A stretch of 64,000 nt of DNA, taken from NCBI GenBank assembly GCA_036555725.1, contig DATBKU010000090.1, forward strand, positions 1-64,000. Direction: 5' to 3'. This document shows, in pieces, positions 52,354 to 61,104 of the stretch. Within the stretch, counting starts at the first letter, position 1, and every line of letters starts with the position of its first letter. The stretch is from CALAED01 sp036555725. GTDB lineage: Bacteria > Actinomycetota > Actinomycetes > Streptosporangiales > Streptosporangiaceae. A program made the translations under genes and the position numbers. The notes beneath the pieces are model-generated. The model did no database searches. It was not told the DNA's origin and saw only the letters and a list, made by a program, of their open reading frames with translations.

Positions 52354-52605
52354 TCAGTCTCCGGCGAGGACGGCCTGGGCGAGGGCGATGACCTCTTTGT
52401 CCATTGCCTCCCGCGACGGGTAGTGCCATCGGCCGTAGTCCACGTACACCAGCAGGTTTCCCCGTCGTACGAAGATCGAACTGCTGCGCGACAGCCCCGA
52501 CTTGCTGGGAGAGGCCTTGGGAGTCCCGCCGCCCGAGCATCCGCCCGCCGTCAGCACGATCGTCGGCACGATCGTCAGCACCAGACTCGCCGTCGTACGA
52601 CGCAC
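52354..52605 (-). CDS. small lipoprotein
   Basis: An 83-aa protein with a basic start, a hydrophobic segment and the lipobox LTAGGC, so it is probably lipid-anchored outside the membrane. The mature part is short (FVRRGNLLVYVDYGRWHYPS). AAGGAG precedes two consecutive GTG codons; the second has the better spacing. Function unknown. Confidence 0.6.
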   Translation of the reverse strand: MRRTTASLVLTIVPTIVLTAGGCSGGGTPKASPSKSGLSRSSSIFVRRGNLLVYVDYGRWHYPSREAMDKEVIALAQAVLAGD

Positions 52606-52719
52606 CACGGGCTCCTTCCGCTGGGCACAACATGGCGCCCGCACCACACACGGGACCGCGACCGACAACATCGACGCCGGCCACGATCTCGCAGTTCCCT
52701 CCGTCCGTCACCGCTGCGA

Positions 52720-53217
52720 TCAGCCGGCGGCGAGGGTCTCGGGGTCGAGGACCTTGGTGTTCTGGGCCGCGGCGATGCGCCATTGACCGTCGTCCTTCGC
52801 CAGGACGTACAGCGGGGTGCCCGGAACCGCGTCGGGGTGGTCGGCCACCAGGGCGGCCGGATCGTCGTGTCCACGAAACACCTCGTCGAGCCGCTGCCCA
52901 TCGCGGGTGACCGGGCGTTGGCGGATCTTGACCGCGGCGATGTCGGGGCGGATGAACAGGATGTACTCGGCCTCGTAGGTGGCGGTCACCGGCAGGTCGA
53001 TCGATCCGGGCAGCACCTTGTGGGTGAAGGCGCTGATCTCCTCGAAACCGGTCAGCCGCTTCCCGTGGGCGGTGGTCCAGACGCTGTCCTGGCGGAACGC
53101 GCTCATGAACGCATCCGGAAGCGCGTGCTGCTGGGCGTACTGGACTTCGGCGACCAACGCCACGATGGCGTCCACGTCTTCCTGGGTAACCCTGACGCCG
53201 GCGACCTGGGGCTGCAT
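52720..53217 (-). CDS. SgcJ/EcaC-family NTF2-like protein
   Basis: A 165-aa protein of the SgcJ/EcaC (DUF4440-like) group: YAQQHALPDAFMSAFRQDSVWTTAHG-type start, KRLTGFEEISAFTHKVLPG, and QWRIAAAQNTKVLD at the end. SgcJ homologues occur in enediyne clusters, but many genomes carry unrelated housekeeping copies and this one lies in a core region. GGAGG upstream of the ATG. Confidence 0.75.
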   Translation of the reverse strand: MQPQVAGVRVTQEDVDAIVALVAEVQYAQQHALPDAFMSAFRQDSVWTTAHGKRLTGFEEISAFTHKVLPGSIDLPVTATYEAEYILFIRPDIAAVKIRQRPVTRDGQRLDEVFRGHDDPAALVADHPDAVPGTPLYVLAKDDGQWRIAAAQNTKVLDPETLAAG

Positions 53218-53334
53218 GATGTGTCCTCCACGAGCACGGATGCGGCTTGACGTGCCGCCCGCGGTCTTCGGCCGGCACACCGACAGCCTCCAACCTCAAC
53301 CGCGGTTGAGGTCAACGGCGCCTGGCGGCGTGGG

Positions 53335-54474
53335 TCAGCGAGACGTGGGGGACAGGCCGAGCTGGCGACCGAGGAGGCCGCGGGACCGGCCCGAGAGCTT
53401 GTCGGCGATGGTGCGCAGCTCCTTGGCGGCCGGTGAGTCGGGGTCGGACAGCACCAGCGGACGGCCCTCGTCGGCACCCTCACGCAGCCGTACATCGATC
53501 GGCACCTGGCCGAGCAGCGGCACGCGGGTGCCGAGCGTCTGGGTGAGCGCGTCGGTGACCGCCTGGCCGCCGCCCGTGCCGAACACGTCGGTGCGCTCGC
53601 CGCAGTGCGGGCAGGGCAGGTACGACATGTTCTCGATCACGCCGACGATCTGCTGATGCGTCTGGGCGACGATGGCGCCGGCCCGCTCCGCGACCTCGGC
53701 GGCCGCCTTCTGCGGCGTGGTCACGACGAGGATCTCGGCCGAGGGGAGCAGCTGCGCCACCGAGATGGCGATGTCACCGGTGCCCGGAGGCAGGTCCATC
53801 AGCAGGACGTCGAGATCGCCCCAGTACACGTCGGAGAGGAACTGCTGCAGCGCGCGGTGCAGCATCGGGCCCCGCCACACCACCGGCGAGTTGCCCGGGG
53901 TGAACATGCCGACCGAGATCACTTTGATGTCGTACGACGACGGCGGCATGATCATGTCTTGGACCTTGGTCGGCGAGGAGGTCACGCCGAGCATGCGCGG
54001 CACCGAATGGCCGTAGATGTCCGCGTCGACGACCCCGACCTTGCGGCCGGAGGCGGCCAGCGAGGCGGCCAGGTTGACCGTGATCGACGACTTGCCGACG
54101 CCGCCCTTTCCGCTCGCCACGGCGTACACCTTGGTCAGCGAGTTGGGCTTGGCGAACGGGATCTCGCGCACCGGCCCGGCGGCGCCGCGCAGCTTGGTCT
54201 GCAGCGCCTTACGCTGCTCTTCGCTCATCACATCGAGCTCGACCCGCACCGACGAGACGCCGGGCACCTTCGAGACCGCCTCGGTGACGTCGGAGGTGAT
54301 CTTGTCGCGCAGCGGGCAACCGGCGACGGTCAGATAGACGTTGACCAGCACGGACCCGTCGGCCGCTATGTCTACGTTCTTGATCATGTCGAGCTCGGTG
54401 ATGGGACGCCGGATCTCCGGATCGTTCACCGTTGCGAGCGCCTCGGTCACCAGCTCGATCGTGGGGGCTGCCAT
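53335..54474 (-). CDS. mrp: Mrp/NBP35-family Fe-S cluster carrier ATPase
   Basis: A 379-aa protein with an N-terminal MIP18/DUF59 domain (about 5-90) and a P-loop ATPase domain with the deviant Walker A GKGGVGKSS, LMDLPPGTGD and the CxxC pair in YLPCPHCG that binds a bridging Fe-S cluster. It delivers Fe-S clusters to apoproteins in the cytoplasm. It is in the same neighbourhood as sigE/tatB in mycobacteria. Confidence 0.95.
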   Translation of the reverse strand: MAAPTIELVTEALATVNDPEIRRPITELDMIKNVDIAADGSVLVNVYLTVAGCPLRDKITSDVTEAVSKVPGVSSVRVELDVMSEEQRKALQTKLRGAAGPVREIPFAKPNSLTKVYAVASGKGGVGKSSITVNLAASLAASGRKVGVVDADIYGHSVPRMLGVTSSPTKVQDMIMPPSSYDIKVISVGMFTPGNSPVVWRGPMLHRALQQFLSDVYWGDLDVLLMDLPPGTGDIAISVAQLLPSAEILVVTTPQKAAAEVAERAGAIVAQTHQQIVGVIENMSYLPCPHCGERTDVFGTGGGQAVTDALTQTLGTRVPLLGQVPIDVRLREGADEGRPLVLSDPDSPAAKELRTIADKLSGRSRGLLGRQLGLSPTSR

Positions 54475-54526
54475 GTCCTCATGGTATGAACTCCATAGCC
54501 CCTCGGCGAACTCGGGTTGGTGCGCC

Positions 54527-54532
54527 TACCAT
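54527..54532 (+). promoter_or_regulatory. leaderless -10 element of the MarR gene
   Basis: TACCAT six bases before the GTG start; no RBS in between. Confidence 0.4.
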
Positions 54533-54538
54533 CGCTAG

Positions 54539-54988
54539 GTGGCCACCACACTGCCGGAGACGATCTCCGCGGAAGAACTCGCGGTCTGGCGGACCATGCT
54601 CCGCGTGCAGGTGCAGATCTCCCGGCGCCTGCAGACCGATCTGCTGGCCGAGCACGACATCGCCCTCGGGTCGTACGACGTGCTCGTCCACCTCGCCGAG
54701 GCCCCGGGCGGCCGGCTCCGCATGAACGATCTGGCGCACCGGGTGCTGCTGTCCCGCAGCGGGCTGACCCGGCTGGCCGACCGGCTGCAACGGGAGGGGC
54801 TGATCGAGCGCGAGTCCTGCGAGAGCGATGCTCGCGGACTGTTCGCCGTCATCACCCCCGCCGGCCGGGAGCGGATGACGGGGGCGACCCCGACCTACCT
54901 GCGCGGCATCCAGAACTACGTGCTCAGCCGCCTCGACCCCGAAGAGCTGCGTCAGTTCGGCATGATCTTGGACAAGCTCGAACGCTAG
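54539..54988 (+). CDS. MarR-family transcriptional regulator
   Basis: A 149-aa winged-helix regulator with MarR helices and wing (LAEAPGGRLRMNDLAHRVLL, RSGLTRLADRLQREGLIERE, DARGLFAVITPAG). GTG start, probably leaderless. Divergent from mrp with a 64-bp gap. It probably responds to a phenolic or lipophilic ligand; target unknown. Confidence 0.92.
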   Translation: MATTLPETISAEELAVWRTMLRVQVQISRRLQTDLLAEHDIALGSYDVLVHLAEAPGGRLRMNDLAHRVLLSRSGLTRLADRLQREGLIERESCESDARGLFAVITPAGRERMTGATPTYLRGIQNYVLSRLDPEELRQFGMILDKLER

Positions 54989-55061
54989 CGCCGGATGTCA
55001 CAACGGGCGGCGCCGTCCCGTCTAAGGGTGGCTGGTAGTCACCCACGGAGCGGACTGCGTC

Positions 55062-55961
55062 ATGATGAGGCCTGTGATCGACGTCTTCGAGGATCACCGC
55101 GACCTGTTGTTCGCCGTGGCGTACCGGATGCTCGGTACCGCCGCCGACGCGGAGGACGTGGTGCAGGACGCCTGGCTGAAGTGGTCGGCCGCAGATCGCT
55201 CCGATGTGGCCGAACCCAAGGCCTATCTCGTCCGGATCGCCACCAACCTGGCCCTCGACCGGCTGCGGTCGGCGCGGGCGCAGCGCGAGGCGTACATCGG
55301 ACCCTGGCTGCCGGAACCAGTGCTGACCACCTCGGATGCCGCGGAGGACGTCGAAATGGCCGAATCGGTTTCGATGGCGATGTTGGTCGTGCTGGAAACG
55401 CTGACCCCGCTGGAACGCGCCGTCTTCGTCCTACGTGAGGTGTTCGGCTTCTCCTACGGCGAGATCGCCGAGGCCCTCGACCGCTCTGAGCCGTCCGTAC
55501 GGCAGCTGGCCCACCGTGCCCGCGAACACGTGCAGGCCCGTCGTCCCCGGTTCGAGAGCAGCAAGGAGGAGCGGCGGCTGGCCACCGAGCGGTTCATCGA
55601 CGCCGCGCTCGGCGGGGACATCAACGCGCTGATGGAGGTGCTGGCGCCCGACGTCACGCTGTGGACCGACAGCGGCGGCAAGGTGCGCGCCCCGCGCCGC
55701 GTGATCGAGGGCGCCGACAAGGTGAGCCGCTGGCTGTCCGCGGTGGCCGGCCAGCCGTACGCGGGCGTCGAGCCCAAGGACATGACCCTGCAGACCCTTG
55801 AGCTCAACGGGGTGCCCGGCATCGTGATCTACGGGCCCGCCGGGCCGATCGCGGCGTTCGTGGTCGACACCGCCGACGACGGCCTGGTGCGGACGGTCCA
55901 CGTCGTGGCCAATCCCGACAAGCTGCGGGCGCTGGCGGAGGGTCGCGAACTGCCGTTCTAG
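55062..55961 (+). CDS. ECF41-type sigma factor with SnoaL-like C-terminal domain
   Basis: A 299-aa ECF sigma factor. Sigma-2 (AYRMLGTAADAEDVVQDAWLKW) and sigma-4 (REVFGFSYGEIAEALDRSEPSVRQLAHRAR) are followed by a fused NTF2-like domain. The linker WLPEPV, the DSGGKVRA segment and the terminal NPDKL are hallmarks of the ECF41/SigJ group, in which the fused domain controls activity in place of an anti-sigma factor. The usual carboxymuconolactone-decarboxylase or oxidoreductase partner gene is not adjacent. Confidence 0.9.
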   Translation: MMRPVIDVFEDHRDLLFAVAYRMLGTAADAEDVVQDAWLKWSAADRSDVAEPKAYLVRIATNLALDRLRSARAQREAYIGPWLPEPVLTTSDAAEDVEMAESVSMAMLVVLETLTPLERAVFVLREVFGFSYGEIAEALDRSEPSVRQLAHRAREHVQARRPRFESSKEERRLATERFIDAALGGDINALMEVLAPDVTLWTDSGGKVRAPRRVIEGADKVSRWLSAVAGQPYAGVEPKDMTLQTLELNGVPGIVIYGPAGPIAAFVVDTADDGLVRTVHVVANPDKLRALAEGRELPF

Positions 55962-55968
55962 AGCGCCG

Positions 55969-56319
55969 CTAACTCGGGTTCTCCAGCCACCATTCGGTGA
56001 ACTCGCGGCACCGGCCGTCCGCGCCGAACCGGATCACCCACAGGTTGCTGAACACCTTCTGGAGGGTCCGGTACGTCGTCCGGCCCTGCACGATGCTGAC
56101 GTCCGGCGTCTCGGCCAGCGCCTGCCACTCGAACGTGGTCTCGCCGGGCTCGTCGAGGCGGTCCAGCCAGCTCCGGACGATCTCGTCGCGGCCCTGCCAC
56201 GGCTGCGCGTGCGGCTCGGTGAAGTACGCGGCGTCCTCGGTGAACAGCGCGCCGATGTCGGCGGGGTCGTTGGTCTCCCACGCCTTCCGATAGGCGCCGA
56301 TCCAGTCGGCCAACGTCAT
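55969..56319 (-). CDS. SnoaL-like NTF2-fold protein
   Basis: A 116-aa protein with an NTF2-type pattern (YRKAWETNDPADIGALFTEDAAYFTEPHA ... FGADGRCREFTEWWLENP, here abbreviated). It overlaps the preceding minus-strand gene by ATGA. Family members of this kind are often annotated as steroid isomerase-like; function unknown. Confidence 0.78.
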   Translation of the reverse strand: MTLADWIGAYRKAWETNDPADIGALFTEDAAYFTEPHAQPWQGRDEIVRSWLDRLDEPGETTFEWQALAETPDVSIVQGRTTYRTLQKVFSNLWVIRFGADGRCREFTEWWLENPS

Positions 56320-56831
56320 TTATCAACCTTGCGACGCTTGGCGCCGATCATGAACGGGCCTTTGCCCGCGGTGGTGGCGGGCGTCGGCACCGGCCGTACG
56401 GCCGCGTAGCCGGCGGGGTGGTCGGTCGTCGTCTCGCCGACGGGGGTGAGGCGGATGACGTACGACTCCTTCGCCCACCGCTCGGCCTGCTCCTGGTCGC
56501 CGTTGAGCCGCTCCTTGGCGAGGACGGGGACGACGGCGTCCCATTCCTCGGTGCCCGGCTCGACCTCGCTGACCTCGGCCACCCAGGACACCAGCCGGCC
56601 GCCCTTGTCCTTGCTGCTCACCGTGACGGTGACCCGCTCGGCCTCGGGCAGCCCCGGCAGCGGCTGCTCGCCCTCCCCGCCCGTCACCAGGTACGCGGCA
56701 CCGCCGTGCTCCGGGGTGCTGTGCCAGATGTGCCAGGCCGCCCGCGGCTGCGGAAGGCCGGGTACGTCGATCCACATCAGCCCCGTCTTCTTGGTGGCCT
56801 CCTCGACCAACGCGGCTTCGTACTCTCCCAC
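56316..56831 (-). CDS. actinobacterial hypothetical protein
   Basis: A 171-aa soluble protein, not assigned to a family I can name. It has alternating beta strands (TGLMWIDVPG, AAYLVTGGEGEQPLPG, ERVTVTVSSKDKGGRLVSW) and a conserved-looking basic end (MIGAKRRKV). GTG start. Translationally coupled to the SnoaL-like gene downstream. Confidence 0.7.
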   Translation of the reverse strand: MGEYEAALVEEATKKTGLMWIDVPGLPQPRAAWHIWHSTPEHGGAAYLVTGGEGEQPLPGLPEAERVTVTVSSKDKGGRLVSWVAEVSEVEPGTEEWDAVVPVLAKERLNGDQEQAERWAKESYVIRLTPVGETTTDHPAGYAAVRPVPTPATTAGKGPFMIGAKRRKVDK

Positions 56832-56863
56832 CCCGGCAGGGTCTCACATCGGGGACGCCTGGG

Positions 56864-56869
56864 TAGCAT
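56864..56869 (+). promoter_or_regulatory. leaderless -10 element of the CitE-like gene
   Basis: TAGCAT six bases before the ATG with no RBS. Confidence 0.45.
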
Positions 56870-56875
56870 CCGGCC

Positions 56876-57811
56876 ATGCTGCGATCTCGCCGTTCCACCC
56901 TGGCCGTCCCGGGCAGCAACACTCGGTTCCTGGAGAAGGCGCAGGGCCTGCCCGCCGACGAGGTCTTCCTCGACCTCGAGGACGCGGTCGCACCGGCCGC
57001 GAAGGAGGACGCGCGCAAGAACGTCGTCGCGGCCCTCAACGACGGCGACTGGGCGGGCAGGGTACGGGTCGTACGGGTCAACGACGTCACCACGCAGTGG
57101 ACGTACCGCGACGTCATCGAGGTCGTCGAGGGCGCCGGCGCCAACCTCGACTGCGTGCTGCTACCGAAGGTACGGGACGCCGCGCAGGTGCAGTGGCTCG
57201 ATCAGACGCTCACCCAGATCGAGCTCGCGATGGGGTATGAGCCAGGCCGAATCGGCATCGAGGCCCAGATCGAGGACGCCGTTGGAGTCACTCGTATCGA
57301 TGCGATCGCGGCGTCGTCCTCGAGGCTGGAGACGTTGGTGTTCGGGCCGGGCGATCTCATGGCCTCGATCAACATGAAGACGCTGGTGGTGGGGGAGCAG
57401 CCGCCGGGGTACACCGAGGGCGACGCCTACCACTACGTCCTGATGCGCATTCTCATCGCCGCCCGCGCCCACGACCTGCAGGCCATCGACGGGCCGTACT
57501 TCAACGTCCGCGACGTCGAGGCGTTCCGGCGGGTCGCCCGGCGATCCGCGGCGCTGGGCTTCGACGGCAAATGGGTGCTGCACCCGGCGCAGATCGACGC
57601 CGCCAACGAGGTGTACTCCCCGGCGCAGGACGACTACGACCACGCCGAACTGATCCTCGACGCGTACGACCACTACACCACGGTGGAGCGGCGCGGCGCC
57701 GCCCGGCTCGGCGACGAGATGATCGACGAGGCGTCCCGCAAGATGGCCCTCGTCATCGCCACCAAGGGCCGTGCCGCCGGCCTCCGGCGTACCAAGACGT
57801 TCGAGCCGTAA
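56876..57811 (+). CDS. HpcH/HpaI-CitE-family CoA-ester lyase (malyl-CoA lyase-like)
   Basis: A 311-aa TIM-barrel aldolase. RSTLAVPGSNTRFLEKA at the start, the acidic metal site EVFLDLEDAVAP, and QIEDAVGVTRIDAIA match L-malyl/beta-methylmalyl-CoA lyases, which cleave malyl-type CoA esters with Mg2+. The acyl-CoA dehydrogenase gene follows 9 bp later, so they probably act in one acyl-CoA pathway. Confidence 0.88.
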   Translation: MLRSRRSTLAVPGSNTRFLEKAQGLPADEVFLDLEDAVAPAAKEDARKNVVAALNDGDWAGRVRVVRVNDVTTQWTYRDVIEVVEGAGANLDCVLLPKVRDAAQVQWLDQTLTQIELAMGYEPGRIGIEAQIEDAVGVTRIDAIAASSSRLETLVFGPGDLMASINMKTLVVGEQPPGYTEGDAYHYVLMRILIAARAHDLQAIDGPYFNVRDVEAFRRVARRSAALGFDGKWVLHPAQIDAANEVYSPAQDDYDHAELILDAYDHYTTVERRGAARLGDEMIDEASRKMALVIATKGRAAGLRRTKTFEP

Positions 57812-57820
57812 GGGAGCGCC

Positions 57821-59011
57821 ATGTCTCGACTCGCCCAGACCGAAGGCCTGACCGACGTCCAGCAGGAGATCATCGCCACCGTCCGCGCCTTCGTCGACAA
57901 GGAGATCCTCCCGGTCGCGTCGGCGCTGGAGCATGACGACGTCTATCCGGCCGAGATCGTCGAGGGCATGCGACAGCTTGGCCTGTTCGGCCTCATGATC
58001 CCGGAGTCGTACGGCGGTCTCGGCGAGTCGCTGCTGACGTACGCGCTGGTCGTGGAGCAGCTCGCCCGCGGCTGGATGAGCGTATCCGGGATCATCAACA
58101 CGCACTTCATCGTGGCCTGGATGATCGCCCACCACGGCACCTCGGAGCAGCGCGACCATTACCTGCCGCGCATGGCGTCCGGCGAGATCCGCGGCGCCTT
58201 CTCCATGTCTGAGCCGGGCTGCGGCTCGGACGTCTCGGCCATCCAGACCCGGGCCGTCCCGGACGGCGACCACTACGAGATCACCGGGCAGAAGTACTGG
58301 CTCACGAACGGCGCCACCGCGCGGCTGGTAGCCACCCTCGTCAAGACCGACCCGTCCGCCGGACACCGCGGCATGACCACCTTCCTGGTCGACAAAGAGC
58401 CCGGGTACGGCGAGGTCGCCCCCGGTCTGACCATCCCCGGCAAGATCGACAAGATGGGCTACAAGGGCGTCGAAACCACCGAGCTGCTCTTCGACGCCTA
58501 CCGCATCCCCGCGACGCGGATCCTCGGCGGCGAGCCCGGGCGCGGCTTTTACCACATGATGGACGGCATCGAGGTAGGCCGGGTCAACATCGCGGCGCGC
58601 GGCAGCGGCGTGGCGGTGCGCGCCTTCGAGCTGGCGATCTCGTACGCCCAGCAGCGAGAGACGTTCGGCCGCCGCATCGCCGATCACCAGGCGATCCAGT
58701 TCCGGCTGGCCGAGATGGCCACCAAGGTCGAGGCGGCGCACCAGATGGTCGTGATGGCCGCCCGCCGCAAGGACTCCGGCGCCCGGAACGACCTCGAGGC
58801 CGGCATGGCCAAGTACCTCGCCAGCGAGTACTGCAAGGAGGTCGTCGAGGACGCCTTCCGCATCCACGGCGGCTACGCCTACTCCAAGGAGGCCGAGATC
58901 GAGCGCCTCTACCGCGAGGCCCCGATGCTCCTCATCGGTGAGGGCACCGCAGACATCCAAAAGATGATCATCGCTCGCCGCCTCCTCGAGGAGTACGCGG
59001 CGCGTTCGTAG
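57821..59011 (+). CDS. acyl-CoA dehydrogenase
   Basis: A 396-aa flavoprotein with the family signatures FSMSEPGCGSDVSAIQTRA (FAD/substrate region) and QIxxG-type end GGYAYSKEAEIERLYREAP ... GEGTADIQKMII. It oxidises an acyl-CoA to the enoyl-CoA and passes electrons to ETF. Operon partner of the CitE-like lyase. Confidence 0.94.
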   Translation: MSRLAQTEGLTDVQQEIIATVRAFVDKEILPVASALEHDDVYPAEIVEGMRQLGLFGLMIPESYGGLGESLLTYALVVEQLARGWMSVSGIINTHFIVAWMIAHHGTSEQRDHYLPRMASGEIRGAFSMSEPGCGSDVSAIQTRAVPDGDHYEITGQKYWLTNGATARLVATLVKTDPSAGHRGMTTFLVDKEPGYGEVAPGLTIPGKIDKMGYKGVETTELLFDAYRIPATRILGGEPGRGFYHMMDGIEVGRVNIAARGSGVAVRAFELAISYAQQRETFGRRIADHQAIQFRLAEMATKVEAAHQMVVMAARRKDSGARNDLEAGMAKYLASEYCKEVVEDAFRIHGGYAYSKEAEIERLYREAPMLLIGEGTADIQKMIIARRLLEEYAARS

Positions 59012-59025
59012 TACGGGCCGCGTGC

Positions 59026-59526
59026 TCAGGGAGCCAGCGGCTCAATGCCGGCCGGGCGGTCGCGGTAGGTCTCCCACCAACGCAGGATGCTCTCGATCTT
59101 CGCGTCGAAGTCCGGGTCCCGGCGCGGCCAGAGGTCCCGTGGAGCCGAGAGCAGCCGCCGGTGCCCGTCGTACAGCTGCAGCGAAACGACCCTGCCGCCA
59201 CGGCGCAGGCGGACGACCTCGATTTCCGCGATCTCGTTCCAGATGATGATTTGCTGCAGCAGCGGGCCGCTGGTCACGATGCCCTCCGGCGACAGCCGGA
59301 TCGCACCCTGCCCGACGGCCGCGGTGACCAGCGGGGCGCTGCGGACGGCGACCACGATGACGGCGGCCAGGACCACGACGACTACGATCATGTTTCCCGT
59401 GCCGGCGGCCAGCCAGATCGCCGCCGCTCCGCCGACGAGCAGCACGACCAACAGCAATCCGACGGTCGAACCCACCCAGAAGCCAGTTCCGGTTGTCCTC
59501 AGCAGATCCTCATCATCACTCGTCAC
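59026..59526 (-). CDS. membrane protein with PH-like domain
   Basis: A 166-aa protein with two adjacent hydrophobic helices (about 18-40 and 44-66), then a beta-rich domain (IRLSPEGIVTSGPLLQQIIIWNEIAEIEVVRL, here in part) like bacterial PH/YdbT-type domains. GTG start. Function unknown; similar in layout to the proteins at 46151 and 59569. Confidence 0.65.
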   Translation of the reverse strand: MTSDDEDLLRTTGTGFWVGSTVGLLLVVLLVGGAAAIWLAAGTGNMIVVVVVLAAVIVVAVRSAPLVTAAVGQGAIRLSPEGIVTSGPLLQQIIIWNEIAEIEVVRLRRGGRVVSLQLYDGHRRLLSAPRDLWPRRDPDFDAKIESILRWWETYRDRPAGIEPLAP

Positions 59527-59568
59527 ACGGGCGTTATTCCCCGTGAGCGCGAATCATGCCGAGAAATG

Positions 59569-60495
59569 TCACCGACCGTAGGGGTGGTGGTTGTTGCTGC
59601 TCTGCTCGTCAGCGTCGGCGCCGAACATCTTGGTCCACTCCGACGCGCTCTGCCCCTGCGGCTCGGCCGACCGCGCGGGCGGCTGCTGACCGTACTGGTC
59701 CGGCGGCCGCTGCTGTTGCTCGTAGTCCTGCTGGTCGGACGGCTGCTGGTGGTAGTACGACTGCGGCTGCTGGCCGTACGGCTGCTGCCCGTACGGCTGC
59801 TGGCCGTACGGCTGCTGCTGGCCGTACTGGTCGGGCCGGTCGGATGGCTGCTGGGGCTGCTGCTGACCGTATCCGTACGGCTGCTGTTGCGCTGCGTAAC
59901 CCTGCTGCCCGTACTGCTGCTGTCCGTACTGCTGCTGTCCGTACTGCTGCTGGTCGTACGGCTGCTGCCCGTAGCCCTGCTGCCCGTAGCCCTGTTGGCC
60001 GTACCCCTGTTGGCCGTACGGCTGCGCGGGCTGCTGCTGGCCGTACGGCTGCTGCCCGTACACCTGCTGTGGCGCCTGCCCGGCGTACTGCGCGTGCCAC
60101 TGCTGCATCGCGTAGACCTTGCGGTCGAACTCGGGATCCGGCATCGACCAGTAGTGCATCGGCGCCCACGTGCGACGCCGTCCGCCGGTCGTGAACTCCA
60201 CCGCGGCCCGCCGGGCGAGGAAGAACGTCGTCGGCTGGATGGCGCGCACCTCGTGCCAGCCGTACGTCTTGGTCGTCCAGCCGTGCAGCGTGATGCCCTG
60301 CTGGGTGAGCGTGACGCCGAACCGCGCGTACCAGTAGAAGTAGAAGGCGAAGAATCCGGCGAGGATGAGCGCGACGAAGGCGCCTCCGCCGAAGCCCACC
60401 GCCGCCCGCATCAGTGCGATCAGCAGCCAGATACCCGCCAGTACCAGATAGATGATTCGTTGTTTGACATCCAGCCGAAATTCAAGGCGCTGCAC
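59569..60495 (-). CDS. membrane protein with Gln/Tyr/Pro repeat tail
   Basis: A 308-aa protein. Two transmembrane helices (about 15-33 and 38-56) are followed by a PH/YcxB-like domain (FGVTLTQQGITLHGW, YGWHEVRAIQPTTF) and, from about residue 140 to 273, a low-complexity tail of repeats such as PYGQQ, GYGQQ and QYGQQ. A short folded-looking end (SASEWTKMFGADAD) follows. GAGGGGG precedes the GTG start. The repeat tail resembles prion-like sequences known to phase-separate; that property is inference. Confidence 0.75.
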   Translation of the reverse strand: MQRLEFRLDVKQRIIYLVLAGIWLLIALMRAAVGFGGGAFVALILAGFFAFYFYWYARFGVTLTQQGITLHGWTTKTYGWHEVRAIQPTTFFLARRAAVEFTTGGRRRTWAPMHYWSMPDPEFDRKVYAMQQWHAQYAGQAPQQVYGQQPYGQQQPAQPYGQQGYGQQGYGQQGYGQQPYDQQQYGQQQYGQQQYGQQGYAAQQQPYGYGQQQPQQPSDRPDQYGQQQPYGQQPYGQQPYGQQPQSYYHQQPSDQQDYEQQQRPPDQYGQQPPARSAEPQGQSASEWTKMFGADADEQSSNNHHPYGR

Positions 60496-60642
60496 AGTGC
60501 CCGACCCCCTCGTGTGGTGCGTCCCTGCCAAGTCTTGGGCTGCCGCGGGCCCGCCCTTGGGACTGGCCACCCTACCTATGATGCGGCAGTACGCCCCAAA
60601 CGTCAGGGCTTCGCGAGCGACAAGGCCGTGACCGGTCGGCCG

Positions 60643-61044
60643 CTACGTACGGGGCTGGAGTACGCCCCAGTCGGTCAGGGCATCGACGAGACCGTGGGTG
60701 GTCGGCAGGACCAGCAGCTCGGCCGTGTCGACCCAGCGGGCGTCGGCGGCATCGTCGCCGGGTCGCAGGGCGCCGCCGATGGGTGTCGCCGCGTAGTCGT
60801 AGATGTCGTAGACGACCCCGTCCGGACGGGACCGCTCGACCACCCCGACGAGATCGCCGATCTCGGCCTCCAGCCCGGTCTCCTCTCGCAACTCGCGCGC
60901 GATCGCGGCGGCGTCGGACTCACCCGGCTCGACCCGCCCGCCCGGCAGCGACCAGAGCCCCTCGCCCGGGGGGTGACCGCGTTTGATCAACAGCAACCGG
61001 CCGTCTCCGTCGCGTACCACCGCGCCCACACAACGCACCCGCAC
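60643..61044 (-). CDS. NUDIX hydrolase
   Basis: A 133-aa protein with the NUDIX box GGRVEPGESDAAAIARELRE followed by ETG, matching GX5EX7REUXEEXGU. It would hydrolyse a nucleoside diphosphate derivative such as an oxidised nucleotide or sugar nucleotide, using Mg2+. GTG start. Confidence 0.92.
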   Translation of the reverse strand: MRVRCVGAVVRDGDGRLLLIKRGHPPGEGLWSLPGGRVEPGESDAAAIARELREETGLEAEIGDLVGVVERSRPDGVVYDIYDYAATPIGGALRPGDDAADARWVDTAELLVLPTTHGLVDALTDWGVLQPRT

Positions 61045-61104
61045 GGGTCAAGTATCTCCTCCGGACCTTGACGTGACGACAGGCAGCAGCGACCGTGAGT
61101 AATC

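Noticed and set aside
52720..53217. SgcJ/EcaC homologue as evidence for an enediyne cluster
   Set aside because: No enediyne PKS or other enediyne genes are present; it sits among core genes (tatB, mrp).
59161..61071. 636-aa and 212-aa plus-strand ORFs across the 59-61 kb region
   Set aside because: They read the opposite strand of the PYGQQ-repeat gene and neighbours, giving Leu/Val or Ala/Thr/Arg runs without a fold. The minus frames have RBSs and membrane/PH or NUDIX motifs.
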